Shown: positions 43,934 to 56,219 of the stretch, in pieces
Layout: each line of letters begins with the position of its first letter
How positions within the stretch are numbered: the first letter of the stretch is position 1
Assembly (NCBI GenBank): GCA_021397845.1
Contig: CM038050.1
Location: 10,730,471-10,794,470, forward strand
Direction: 5' to 3'
Length of the DNA stretch: 64,000 nt
Source: Areca catechu
Taxonomy: Eukaryota > Streptophyta > Magnoliopsida > Arecales > Arecaceae
Notes under the pieces: model-generated
Database searches by the model: none
Seen by the model: the letters and a program-made list of their open reading frames with translations, nothing else
Told to the model about the DNA's origin: nothing
Translations under genes and position numbers: made by a program

Positions 43934-46055
43934 AGAGTATTTTGCACTCAATTGCTATCACCCTCTTTTGGGTCTTCCATACTCTGTAATTGCATTCCTT
44001 ATGCTAAAGATTTCTGCATAATACTTTCCTTACCATCTTCTTTCTTTCTTTGATTCAATGATCATAATGCTGCTGTCATAATTATCACTGATAAGTCCTG
44101 CCCAAACTGCTTTCCTCGTCAGTCTGCAATAATATGTTCTGCTTGCCTCTGCCTCAGTGGCACCATTGCTGATTCACATCTGCATTGACATTTATGTACA
44201 TTCATGCTTCTTTATTGATTTTTTTTTAATCTGCACCTGCAGCAGTTGCTATGGGCTTTTATTTGTTGAAAACAACCTTCATGGTTACTCTCTTATTTAC
44301 ATGCATGCATAATGACTCACTCACTCTCTCTCACACACATATTTACATACATTCATAATGACTTTCTCTCTCCCCCCCCCTCTCTCTCTCTCTAGACATG
44401 CATGCATGTATTATGTGTGTGTGTGTGTGTGTGTGTGTGAAAGGCAGTATTTGGCTCTGTAGGAATGATAGTTATAGCTCAGTGGTGTTAAAGTTTGAGC
44501 AACACCATGAAAAGGCCATCTGTTTTTTTTTTTCCCATCTATTATGTTTGGTGGTTTGGATAACCTCTGGTCCAGATGTGCTCTGAAATAAATGTTTGAA
44601 CGTTTCAAGATACTGTATCTGTCTGGGCTATGCAGTGGATAAGTCATAAGAAATAATTTGCTTGTCAATCTGCAAACTGTTCTTCAATAGGCTTCTTTTG
44701 CCTTGCTAATAAATTTATGTATAAAATGCTGTTCTTCTAATGTGATATGTGAATGGGTAGGTACATTTAATTTTTTGGACTAAATAGCCGTCCTAGAGAA
44801 CACTGTTTGGAATGTCAAGTTCTTCCCGTATAATACCAAGGGTTAGAGCTGGCAGAAAACTTATCAGGATTTGTCTAGGGAGTCGAGATGCCTTCAGTTT
44901 CTCCATAAAATGTCCTGTAGAATCTGGATGCATCTTACTCCATTTGGCACTGAAGTCACTGAGTGTGTGGCAGGTGTCTTGGTGATGAATAGCTTCGACT
45001 ACATTTCCGAGAAAACAGCATTGACTACCTTTACCATCAGATCATGTCCATATTGGTGTTTGCCAGTGAGCCTGGAATATTATTGTCTGTATTTATTCTG
45101 ACAATCTTAATTACTTGCACCTTTCAGCGATATCAATCCCACCTCTTTTCTGATGAAATGTTTCCTTAAACGGTTTGATGGACTGTAGCTTAAGGAAGCT
45201 TTAAGTGCAACAGAAATTTTGAGACCGAAGGACTAAACAAATGGCCATCTCTGGCATCCAATTAGTTTTTTATATTGTTGAATGCTGCTGTGCTGCGTGA
45301 AAACTATCAAATATCTTCACATTTGCTCGCTGTCTACAGATTTTTCCTGTGCATGATCATGTGTTCATATCTGTAACCTGCCCCTGGGTTGTGCTATAAA
45401 TGACCTAGCAATGTTGTTAACTTGTCATGTGATCTATTACCATCATCTTTTCTTTGAGACATTTTGGGTGCTCATCTGGTTCCTTCTCAAGCATCATTTT
45501 GTCATGACTTTCACGAAAAGGTCATAGCGAAGAGCTGAAGCTCCCTGTTTGCAGAGCCGGCTAATGAATTGATATTGATAATGCTCTCATGATAGCTGAG
45601 TAGACCAGTACTCTGCCGCTATCTTACAGCTGTGGCAATGGTGGGTATCCATCCGATCTGTGTTGGTCACAAAGATTGTTTAGCCAAGTCAATTAATACA
45701 ACAGCGCATTATCTTTTGGTGTAACCTTGCACAACATCGATATTGTGTTCAATCATCATAGTCTCGACACTTTTCAACAACTTTTGTTGTGGATCCACAG
45801 TTGACAATCATATGTATGATGGACAAATGATACCATGCACTACCACGGACAGCTCATGTAAATGCATTTCATCAAATGATTTAATTTGTAGGACAGGTGT
45901 CTCTATTTCCCTTAACTTTTCTTATTTGTTGCAAGATGGTAGTCCATAGTCCTGACCATGTGGTGCACCTGGAACTTAATAGCATGCAAAAATGATCCTG
46001 AAGCAACAGAACAGCTTATGATTTCCGACAAACCAAGCCGTTGCGGGCTATTAGC
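43934..46055. other. Non-coding stretch with microsatellites
   Basis: It holds a CT-rich run at about 44364-44395 and (TG)n at 44415-44439. No coding region is supported. Confidence 0.5.
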
Positions 46056-46445
46056 AATTCACAAGGAGTTGGACTGCCAGCTGATTGACTTGGTAAAGCT
46101 TCGTGTTTTTTTTTGTGGCAAAGTCACTAGTTACTGGATGCCACTGGGTAGGTAAACTAAGAAATTGCCTAAAATGCCTAATTTAGAAGTCAGGGGAAGT
46201 ACTGATCGAGTGGTTATAGCCATTGTCAGACAGCAGACAGCGGTGCGTTCAAGGTACTATCTAGTTCAGAAGGCAGTGGAGTCCAACTGATTGAGTTGTT
46301 AAAGTCACTATTAGATACCAATGGGTTGGTAAACTAGGAAATTGCCTAGTTCAGAACGCACGGGAATAAAGGCTGCCAACCGGTTGAGTTGGTAAAGCCA
46401 CTATTAGATACCTCTGAGTCGGTAAACTAAGAAATTGCTTAGACC
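46056..46445. repeat. Degenerate ~110-base repeat, three copies
   Basis: GGTAAACTAAGAAATTGCCT with a preceding GATTGAGTTGGTAAAGCC-like block occurs near 46080-46172, 46282-46350 and 46385-46440. The copies are diverged and spaced unevenly. Confidence 0.6.
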
Positions 46446-46689
46446 ACAATTAATTACTTGAAGTAATGTTACTGATCTCATTCATATTGCAAGGTAAAAT
46501 TAAGGGGCGTGGACTATGGTGATAACTAAAAGAAATTTCTCTATTTATATCATCGAGAAAAGATAAAATAATCATCAACCAATGGAAACATTGAGACTGC
46601 AATTACCAAACAGAAATTAATCAATCAATTACCAAGCAAAATCTCAGGATATATAATAGTAGTACATTGGGCATCCTATCATTCTTTAT

Positions 46690-47110
46690 GTGGTAGTCCA
46701 CGTGGTCCTCATGGTACACATGGCGGCATGGCGTGCACTTCACTCAACGCATGGCTAAAACTCTGATCGACATACTATGCATATCTCACAAGGCTCTTCA
46801 TCAGAACTGTCCTCTTTAGCCACATCGTCCTCGCTGTCTGGAAGATCCGGAGACAACAACAAACTCTTCCTCCAGAGCGGGCTCTCTAATACCGATCAAG
46901 GATTTGGATGATGAATTCAATTCAGGGCTTGAGCGGCACTCAATATTATGCTTGAGCTAGTAGTCCATGCAGTCTTCTTGGCATACATCGCCGCATGCAT
47001 GGCATGTGCTTCACCTATCACCAGCTCCCTTGGCCCAAGCTCGAGGATGAACACCATATGTGCACATCTCACCGGACTTATCAGAACCCTCCTTTTTAGC
47101 CATCGCATTA
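46690..47110 (-). repeat. Two diverged copies of a ~160-base Cys/His-coding-like block
   Basis: The block at 46690-46830 and the block at 46955-47105 share the order: AGTCCA…, GCATGG…GTGC…TTCAC, …CATATCTCAC, TCAGAAC…CCTCTTTAGCCA. On the minus strand each starts with an ATG/GCT-AAA-type codon string. The second reads MAKKEGSDKSGEMCTYGVH before a stop. The first has a similar acidic, Cys-containing start. They may be dead copies of a small Cys-rich gene, or just a duplicated repeat. Confidence 0.35.
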
Positions 47111-47440
47111 GAACTAAAACTAGATCGGATACAGATCGGATATCCATATTCATATTTATGTTATTTAATAAATATAGATACGGATATTAATTAGATACAA
47201 AAATTCATATCCATATTTATTTTAAACGGATATGAATATAAATTGGATATAGAAAATATAGATACAAATATGAATATAAATTAAATAATTAAATTTTATG
47301 ATTATAGAATTAAAGATATTACTAAGTAGAGGATAAATCAAGTTAATGGCATGTTAATATGCTTATATATTTTTCTTACAAATTAATGAATACCATATAA
47401 AATTAAATAAGATTACTGGTAAAATTGGATATTTGGATAC
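47110..47440. repeat. AT-rich ATCCATAT-type repeat tract
   Basis: Short degenerate motifs (GGATATCCATATTCATAT, ATATCCATATTTATTT, AATATAGATACAAATATGAA) run through this stretch. It resembles dispersed plant low-complexity repeats. Nothing is coded. Confidence 0.6.
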
Positions 47441-47444
47441 CACT

Positions 47445-48650
47445 ATCCGCTATCGCTAAAAAGCATTTTTATCAACCAACAAAATCGATCGAGTTGCCTG
47501 CCATCGCTGATACTATTAGCAACGGCAAATTGAATATCAGCGACGTTAAATACCATTGCTAATACTACTTAAATTCAGAAAAAACTTGAAAAACTATTAG
47601 TGGCGATAGTTAAAAAGTATTAATGATGGTATATGTCATTGCTAATATATTTTATAATTTTTTTAGAAAATATTTTTAAAAAAATTATTAGCGATGGGGT
47701 TGTCAATATTATTGATGGCTCTTGCTATCGCTAATACTATTTTAAATTTTAAGTTTTTTTAATTCTTAAAACTATATTAATGATGGTATTTTACTATTAG
47801 CAACAGTTACTTGCCATTGCTAATAGTTAAAAATATTTTGCTGAAAACTATTAGCGACAGCATGAGCCATCGCTAATACCATTTTAAATTTTAAGTATTT
47901 TTTATTTTAAAAAATATATCAGCAATGGTGTTTGACGATTAGTGATGACAAGTGGTCGTCACTAATAGTCATACCAAAAAATTTGATTTACCGACAACTA
48001 TTAGTGATGGTGAGGTTGCCGTCACTTATAGTCCTATGTAAATTCCTTCCAAGCACCTGGAAAGCTAATTTTTTTTCTCCACTTCCTTTCCAAATTTTCT
48101 CTCCCCCACCTATTCCTCCCTTTCAATGTCCCCATCGCATGCCATGCTTTCCCCTGTGGTGGTCCTCCTGCAGGTTCCCCCCTTTTGGCATCCAGTGCTC
48201 CCCCTTACCAAATCTGTCATCCCCGTGCTGGTTCACCCTTCACGCGCACCGCCTTACCATTTTATATCCTCGCTAGTAGCTGGAATCGCCTCCCCGCTCT
48301 CTTGCACCGCCATCCCAGTGGCCTTGACCTTGCATTGCCGTCATCGAGGCCCTGTCATCATGCCCCCATCCCCGTGCCACCATCTTCAGTTGGTGTCTCA
48401 TCCTTGAGCCAGCGTCCCATCCCCGTGCTGCCATCTTGTTCTCATGCCATCATCCGTATGCCACTATCGCCATTCATACACCATTGACCACTATCGTGTC
48501 TCAGTCCATGTGCATTAGATGTGCCATCCATGTGCTCGCTTATTATTGCTGCCGTTGGATCTATCATTCATAGAGCACAAAGTGTTGCTACGAGTATTAG
48601 CGATAGTGGTAGCGACGACACTAGAGTCGTTGCTAATTTTTTTTAAATAT
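47445..48650. mobile_element. CACTA-type subterminal repeat block
   Basis: At least eight short inverted pairs of ATTAGCGATGG and CCATCGCTAAT variants lie at 47455-48035, and another pair is at 48585-48635 (TATTAGCGATAG … GTCGTTGCTAAT). The ~550-base GC-richer centre (about 48050-48580) has no recognisable protein. Hairpin-forming subterminal repeats of this form are usual in plant CACTA elements. I cannot define the CACTA tips, so the borders are uncertain. Confidence 0.5.
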
Positions 48651-49041
48651 AAAATAGGTTAATTAGAGTTAATTAGTTACTTATTTAAGTAATTAATTAG
48701 ATGTTAGTTTAATTAGTTAATTAGATATTTATTTAATTAATTACTTATGTGTGCACGGTTGCATGACCTACATGCATGGCACTTGGATCTTGGCATGCAG
48801 CATGCAAGTGGGGTGCAGGTTGTTGCCCTGCATACTCGGGCTGAGGTAAAGTGCCGGCAGCATTGCAAACACTAAGACAGGCATGCCTTGTGCAATCAGG
48901 GCTCGGGTCCCAACCTACGCCTAGGGCAACTAGCTCTCATACAAGGGTCAAGTGACGATTAACTCACTATTGATTTCATTCACTATTAAGATTATAACTT
49001 TTTTTATTTTTAGTTACATCATTTATATTGTGGACTAGTTT
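48651..49041. other. Short AT-rich spacer, no gene
   Basis: TTAATTAG-rich, then GCATGCAAGTGGG-type sequence. No feature is supported. The last bases, AGTTT, are the flank of the SIRE LTR. Confidence 0.4.
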
Positions 49042-50394
49042 TGTTGCCCAGTAGGCCAACCTAAGAGGGGAGGTGAATTGGGTTTGAAAAATTTTAACAA
49101 GTGTGTGCCAATTAAAACTTGTGTGGTGAGGAAGTGATTAGAGTAATACGCGCGAAAGCAAATAAGAAAACAAGACCAATCACAAACACAACAAGATTTA
49201 AAGTGGTTCGGAGCAACCCAGCTCCTATGTCCACTATCCAAGGTGCACACTTGGGATTTTCACTATATTCACCCGAATACAACCGGATTGTATTGCAACG
49301 GTCTCACAACTCAAAAACCAATACAATATTAGTTTTTCCGGGCTTACTAACAATCCAACTTGGTTTTCAAGGCTCACCAATAACCTTTAAAATAACTTAC
49401 AAGTCACAGCTCCTTGCTGCACTTGTAACAACTCAAAACTGAGTAAAAAAAGAAGCAACACTTAAAACAAACCCAAAGATTTGAATGGTTGTAGTTGAAG
49501 TTCTTAATGAGGCCTTCTTGAAGCTTCTTCAATGCTCTTCAATGCCTCTCCTAATACTTTAAAGATTGACTCAAGATGGTAGTTGAAAGTTGGTGAAGAA
49601 CTTGAGTCTTTACTTGAAAGCTTTTGAAATATTCAATACTTTCATAAAGATTGTTCAAAATTTGTTTAGATCCATCATTTATAGCCTCTTGAAGTGTTTC
49701 CAGATGGATATAGTCGTTGGAGTGCCTTGGGAGTTGAAATCCAGCCGTTAGAAGCTTCAAATTCCAAGAAATTTGAATTATGGAACTAGCCATTACTATA
49801 GCAGAACCAAAAAATCAAGTCGGCTTGGATGATTGAGTCAGCTTGGATGCTCAGTCCAGTAGTTCATCAGTTCTGGAAAAGTTGGCTCGAATTTCATTGA
49901 GTCAGCTCGGATGCCAGAAATCTCAAAAACCCAATTTTCAAAGTTCTAAAAGAGTCGGCTTGAATTCTGCTTGAGTCGGCTTGATTGACTGAAACCTGAA
50001 ACTTTCTGTGCCGTGCTGTGCCGTGGCATAGAAATGTATTAGCTCTAATAATTGAGTCGGCTCGAGTGAACTTGCTTCCAAAAGCTTCCAAATGGCTTCA
50101 AACTCCTCCCAAACAACTTGTAAACCTAATCTAAGATGTTTAATCTTAAAATAACATTTATTTGGCCCTTTTACATGATTATATAAATAAATTTAGCTAG
50201 GGCTCTCAAATGAATGAAACATATATGAAACTTTTCTTAAATACATGGATTGTTCCCAATTGTCTTGAAAAATGTAGGGTTGATGATTGTTCAATAAAAA
50301 TGCCCTACAAAAACTTCTCAAACACTTAAAGATCATTAGTATCAAATATATGCTCAAATGTTTTATAATCATCAAAATCATTCCAGGGTCAACA
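49042..50394 (-). repeat. 3' LTR of the SIRE-type element (1353 bases)
   Basis: The minus strand starts TGTTGACCCTGGAATG at 50394 and ends CTACTGGGCAACA at 49042. It includes CACCTCCCCTCTTAGGTTGG near its end and several GAGTCGGCTTG-type repeats around 49815-50070. Confidence 0.85.
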
Positions 50395-50425
50395 ATCTTT
50401 CCCTTTTTGATGATGACAAAATACT
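50395..50425 (-). other. Polypurine tract of the SIRE-type element
   Basis: The minus strand reads TTGTCATCATCAAAAAGGG and then AAAGAT, directly before the LTR start. Confidence 0.8.
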
Positions 50426-51149
50426 GGGCATGGAAAGAGTAAGTATTTTACATTTGCAATTGTATCATAGTGAAATGTATCAGAGTAAATGATTCTAGAA
50501 TGTTCTATACAGTGTGCCATACCAAATAATTCAAAGCATAGAGTTCCACTTTACAAGTCAACTAAAGTATCAAAGTTGTTTTACAAGTTAACTGAAGTAT
50601 CATAGTTATTTAGTGAAGTATCAAGTCTCATTATAACTTTTGTCAACCTTTAATGAGATGAACTCCCTTTTTTAATCAGTTTTCATAAGAGAGTCATAAT
50701 TTTAAAGAGTTTGCAAGATTGTAAAGTTTTAAGATTAGTTCTCCCCCTTTTTCAATTTCTTCCATATTTTCATGCATCTCATTACAATTTTCATATTTTC
50801 CATGAAGTTTCTATTTTCCATGCATCATTATTACTACTCCCTTTTTTGTCATCAACAAAAAAGGAAAAACAAAGCACTACTCCCCCTTACTAAAAAATGT
50901 TATATAGCCAGAGAATAAAAGAAATTTAAGTATCATTCTGCAAAGTATTCATTGCTTAACAAGATGTATAACAAAGCAAACACATCTATATATATTATGT
51001 TTTGATACAACAAGGTGGTTGATACAGCCAATATACAAAAATGAGATCTAATAAGACCTAGTATTCTTTTTCCTCACTAGAAGAACATATTCCTAATACA
51101 GAAGATGAAACTACAGTCTTCATAGGTTTCGATCTAAGATCTCTAAACC

Positions 51150-52666
51150 TAGTTCAGGTAGGAGCTCTAGGTACTTTAGATCCAGGTACTGTAGGAGTAG
51201 AATCTGGAAAGGGTACCATAGGAGGATCAAACTCAAGAATAGTATCTAAGAGTAGCGGAGTCTGCTGGTCAGTGAAAGCATCAGATAGGGCTAAGGTGCT
51301 GGCCTCTGACAGGATCTGAGTGGCAGGAGTGTCGGAAGTGCACTGCTCTGGCTGCTCTCGCTCTGCTGCTGGTGTCTCCATGACATGAGTATCTGCTGAA
51401 TACTCATCAGCCTGCTAAAAGTCTTGTCGATCATCTAGAGAAAGTGGAGGTGAGTCTGGTGACACGGAGGGTCTAGCTGAAGTGTGCAATGCAGCTAAGA
51501 TCTGGCTGAACCCATCCCTGACCTTAACCTGCAGTTGGTCAATCCAGGAGTGTACCTCTGTTTTCACATCTGAAGATCAGACATAAAAGCTGTGATGTCC
51601 TCTCTCAGAATCCTCAACTACTCTGACTCAGACTGTGGTCCACCAATACTAGGCTCCAAGGGGGCTGACCGAGGAGGTGTAGTAGGAGCTAGCTCTGAAG
51701 GTCCAGCTACATCATCATGCTCATCCTCATCAGCTCCAGCCTGTGCATCAACCTCTATATCCTCAGGCTCATCATCAGAATCATCAGAGTGAACTGTCCT
51801 CTGACCTGATACTCTGCGCATCCAAACATCGTCCACCCGGTGGTACCATCCTATGTAAGGATTTCTCAGAATATTTGTCTGTATGAAGGAGGGGTCTACT
51901 ATCTTCACTAGTCAGGTCAATGCCAGAGTCCTGGAATAAAAGGGTGAAGGCCATACCATATGGAAGACAAGCTCTGGCCCTGTGAGCAGTGTCCCGAATC
52001 TAAGTCATCATAATGAATGGAAGATTGAGGGCCTCCCCCTAATCATATACCTCATAAATATCAAATCTCTCTCATTGACCCTATCGAAACGCCCTGTCCT
52101 GGGCAAGAAGACTCGGCTAATGATATTGTGAAGTAGTCGCATCTCGAGGGATAATTAATTAGCTTGCAAATTTGAGATGCCTTTTATATTTCTTCTTTTC
52201 AAAATAGCCTGAAGTGCCCCTTGCTTATCTTTAATATTCAAGTAACATTTACCACTCCTGGGCATCTGCAAAACCCTACTCAATTTGACCTCATCTACAG
52301 AAATGGTAATCCCTTCAATAGTGGACAAAATCTGGTTTTTTCCAAGGGAAAGGTGTTAAAAAAAGATATAACCAGTGTAGGGTATGTAGGGATATCCAAA
52401 GTACAGAAAACCTTCCAACTCTATTTTTCAATCCATTCACCAATTCTAAAATGCTCTTGTTCAAGAAAATCAAAGTCGATTTTCCTACCTGAAGTGACTG
52501 CCCTATTCTCCATTGGGATAATCTGCCTTTGAGGAGGAGGACCAAGCTCTTCTTCTTCTTAGGGAGTCGGCTCTTCCTGTCTCCTTTTAGATCTCCTCTC
52601 CACATTTTTCGAACTGGGAGCCGGCCCTTGCCTCTTCCTTTTTGCCGTGGCTTTCCTAGGGGCCAT
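51150..52666 (-). pseudogene. Third (env-like position) ORF of the SIRE-type element, broken
   Basis: Downstream of pol and before the polypurine tract. It starts at the ATG at 52666 with a basic, Lys/Arg-rich stretch (MAPRKATAKRKRQG), then FDFLEQEHFRIGEWIEK and FCTLDIPTYPTLV. Stops occur near 52561 and 52418. Further down (51618-51908) an open piece has NPYIGWYHRVDDVWMRR followed by an acidic tail (SDDSDDEPEDIEVDAQAGAD). SIRE/Maximus elements often have an extra ORF here, sometimes called env-like or putative plant transposon protein. I see no signal peptide or membrane segment that would support an envelope role. Confidence 0.6.
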
Positions 52667-53025
52667 AGATCATGGATCAAGGGAACGAGGTGGATTTGGA
52701 GTGAATGGAATAGTAGGAAAGGTTTCTAAGGCTAAGAGGGAAAGTCTTACTTGGGCTCAAGTTCAACAGTGACGAATATAAGGGAAATGAAAACTAGGGC
52801 ATGACGGGTTTCTTAAGAAAATCCGTCATCAGAGTCGGCTTGGCCCGAATAGGTCTCACGGCTCGAGTCGGCTCGACCAAAAACTACAAGAAAGGCTTTA
52901 AAAATTTTGGGAAAGGTTTTTAAGCATAGAAAAGCACTAAGAATGGTGTCTAAATGACTTAAAAAGTGTTGGAGGTCATCTAGATGAATTTTTCTTTTTT
53001 TTTTTGAAGAATTTAGGTCAAAATT

Positions 53026-54620
53026 CTAAAAAGGATCACAAAGTCCTAATTCTCCTCTAATCATTTGAAATCTATCCTCACTTAGGGGTTTAGTAAAGAC
53101 GTCAGCTAATTGAAATTTAGAACTAAAGAATTCAAGTTCAATGTCATCATTTTGTATATGATCCATAATGAAATGATATCTAATTTCAATATACTTAGTT
53201 CTTGAATATTGAATAGGATTCTTTGTTAAATTAATATTGCTTGTATTATCACATTTGATTAGAATTTTAGATTGAATAACACCATAATCTTCTAGACATT
53301 GACATGTACCACTAATATTTTTTTCTATCAATTCTACATCCACCATAATCAGTATTAGAATAACCAATTAAATTTAAAGATGAAGGTTTAGAATACCATA
53401 ATCCTAAGTTAGATGTACCTTTAGGATATCTTATGATTCCCTTAACAGCAAATATATGTGATTCTTTAGGATTAGCTTGAAATCTTGCACATATATAAAC
53501 ACTAAACAATATATTAGGTCTGCTTGCAGTTAAGTAAAGTAAAGATCCAATCATATCTCGATATAGTTTTTAATCAACTTTGTTACCTTCACCATCTTTG
53601 TCTAGTCTGCAGGTTGGTCTCAAGGGTGTGCCAATTTTCTTTGTGGATTCCATCCCAAACTTCTTTAAAAGTTCTTTGACGTACTTTGTTTGGTTGATGA
53701 ATATCCCTTCCTTTGTTTGTTTAATTTGCAGTCCAAGGAAGAAAGTGAGTTCACCCATCATGCTCACTTCAAATTCTCCCTGCATGAGCTTGGCAAATTC
53801 TTGACATAAAGTTTCATCAGTTGCACCAAAGATTATATCATCAACATATATTTGTACAACTAATAATTCATCATCATTTCTTTTGATAAACAAAGTTGTA
53901 TCTACTTTACTTCTTTTGAAATCATTTTCAATAAGAAACTTACTCAACCTTTCATACCATGCTCTAGGTACTTATTTTAAACCATATAAAGCTTTGTTTA
54001 ATTTGAAAATATGATTTGGATAAGAGTGATTTTCAAATCCTGGATGTTGTTCTACACAAAGTTGTATCACTTTACTTCTTTTGAAATCATTTTCAATAAG
54101 AAACTTACTCAACCTTTCATACCATGCTCTAGGTACTTATTTTAATTCATATAAAGCTTTGTTTAATTTGAAAATATGATTTGGATGAGAGTGATTTTCA
54201 AATCCTGGAGGTTGTTCTACAAAAACTTCTTCTTCAATGTAGCCATTCAAAAAGACACTTTTTACATCCATTTAAAAAAGTTTAATTTTCATATGACATG
54301 CAAATATAAGTAAAAGTCATATGGCTTCTAATGTAGCTACTGGTGCATAAGTTTCATCAAAATCTATTCATTCTTCTTGATTATATCCTTTAGCAACTAA
54401 TCTGGTTTTGTTTGTAACTATATTACCTTTGTCATCTAATTTATTTCTAAGGACCTATTTAGAACCTATGACAGGATATTCCTTAGGTCTAGCTACTAAG
54501 ATCCATACATTATTCCTTTCAAATTGATTTAGTTCTTCCTGCATAGCCATCATCCAGAATGGATCATTTTCAGCTTCCTCTATGCAGTTAGGTTCAACTT
54601 GAGAAACAAATGCTAGATAA
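53026..54620 (-). pseudogene. SIRE RT and RNase H, broken, with RT duplication
   Basis: RT includes KLNKALYGLK, VPRAWYERLSKFLIENDF, the catalytic LVVQIYVDDIIFGATDE (about 53830-53880) and GELTFFLGLQIKQTKEGIFI. RNase H includes MIGSLLYLTASRPNI (53554), SYRYPKGTSNLGLWYS-like sequence and NLTKNPIQYSRTKYIEIRYH near 53180. A ~166-base part of RT is present twice (53895-54222). In-frame stops lie at 53974 and its duplicate near 54140, and others follow towards 54600. The domain order after integrase is that of copia. It is inactive. Confidence 0.85.
53895..54222. repeat. 166-base tandem duplication inside RT
   Basis: GTTGTATC(T)ACTTTACTTC … AAATCCTGGATGTTGTTCTAC appears at 53895 and again at 54061, with a few changes and a one-base indel. 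Both copies carry the same stop codon. Confidence 0.9.
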
Positions 54621-54709
54621 TCAAAGGTGTCTCTAAAAGATGACCTATATCTAACTCCTTGTAAGGGATCACCAATAATTAACTCATTAGGATGAGAATG
54701 TGCATACCT

Positions 54710-55587
54710 CTAATCCTTTGGTAGCTCATCATGTTTTGTACTTATCTTTTCCTTCTCTTGCTCAACTTGTTTTTCTTTCAAGCTCAAATCCTTCAGTCCA
54801 TCATTCAGGGAACCAGCATCATTATTAATACACTTTTCTTTTCTAGAAGGTGAGGGATTAGTTTCATCAAATATTATATGAATAGACTCTTCTACAGTTA
54901 ATGTTCTTTTGTTGAAAACTCTATATGCTTTGCTTGAAGTTGAATGACCAAGAAATATCCCTTCATTAAATATAGCATCAAACTTTCCAAGGTTATTTTT
55001 TTCATTATTCAATACAAAGCATTTACAACCAAAAATATGAAAGTAATGAATACTCGATTTTCTATTATTCCAAAGCTCATAGGGAGTTTTCTTCAAAATT
55101 GGTCTAATCAAAACATAGTTTAGTATATAACATGCATTGTTCACAGCTTCTGACCAAAAGTACCTTGGAAGATTGCCTTCACACAACATGGTTCGGGCCA
55201 TCTCTTTCAATGTTCAATTTTTTCTCTCCAAAATATCATTTTTTTGTGGTGTTCTAGGGACTGAAAAGTTATGATCAATGCCATGTTCTGTGCAAAATTT
55301 TTTAAAATATTGGTTTTCAAATTCAGTACCATGATCATTTCTAATTGAAGTAATTGAAAGATTTTTCTGATTTGAAACTCTTTTATGAAATTTTTGAAAA
55401 ATTTTAAAAGCTTCATCTTTATATGCGAGAAATAAAATCCATGTGAATCATGAAAATCATCTACTATCACAAGTCCATATTTCATACCTCCTAGGCTTGT
55501 GGTCATAGTTGGTCCAAATAAGTCCATATGTAGCAGCTCTAAAGGTCTTGATGTTAAAACAATATTTTTTGATTTAAAACTTCCCAT
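54710..55587 (-). pseudogene. SIRE integrase, broken
   Basis: The right part (55587-55207) starts MGSFKSKNIVLTSRPLELLH and has MDLFGPTMT and YGLVIVDDF. A frame change near 55430 is followed by NFAQNMALIITFQSLEHHKK. The left part (55210-54710) has KEMARTMLCEGNLPRYFWSE, AVNNACYILNYVLIRPILKK, TPYELWNNRKSSIHYFHIFG and FNEGIFLGHSTSSKAYRVFN, the conserved C-terminal block. The catalytic region is interrupted at 55207. Integrase would insert cDNA. Confidence 0.85.
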
Positions 55588-55590
55588 AGT

Positions 55591-56165
55591 TTATTTACCA
55601 TACTGACATGCATCACGAACATGATCAAAATCAACTTTAAATTTAGGCAAACCTTTAACTAAGTCTTTGAAAATCAATTTGGCTAAAGTATGTATGCTAG
55701 CATGATCCAATCTTCTATGCCAAAGTGAATTAGATTCCTTAGTTTTATCATTCATTACCATTAGACTTGTACTACTTGACATTATTAGATCATTCATGTC
55801 TACAATATAGATATTTCTAAGTCCATGACCAACAAATTTAGTGCTAGAATCAAGAGAGCTAGTTACTATACACATTGAAGATTCAAATACAACTTTGAAG
55901 TCTTTATCACATAATTGACTAATACTCAATAAATTGTAATTCAATTTATCTACTAGTAGTACATTTTCAATATAAGTAGAAGGGGTTATTTTGATCTTAC
56001 CAATTTTAATGATTTTTTTCTTACCATTATCACCAAATATTACCATTCCACTATCTTTCATTTCAAAGATGATGAATTGATCCTTGTCACCTGTCATATA
56101 TCTTGAACAGCCGCTATTTAGATACCATCTTTTCTTTGAATTATGGGCTGCAAAATAGTCAAATT
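55591..56165 (-). pseudogene. SIRE protease and pre-integrase domain
   Basis: The protease active site reads WYLNSGCSRYMTGDKDQF at about 56080-56130, where family members have Asp instead of Asn. The pre-integrase zinc part follows: NSLWHRRLDHASIHTLAKL at about 55680-55740. The open frame ends at 55591 in a TAA just before the integrase core. The Asp-to-Asn change would remove the catalytic residue of the protease. Confidence 0.85.
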
Positions 56166-56219
56166 GAGTTTTTAGATACCCAAGCTTTCTTGGATCCTTA
56201 AATGTTAGTAACAGTGGTC

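Noticed and set aside
51150..52666. Envelope protein in the SIRE-type element
   Set aside because: The ORF is in the env-like position but shows no signal peptide, cleavage motif or membrane span, so I call it only a third ORF.
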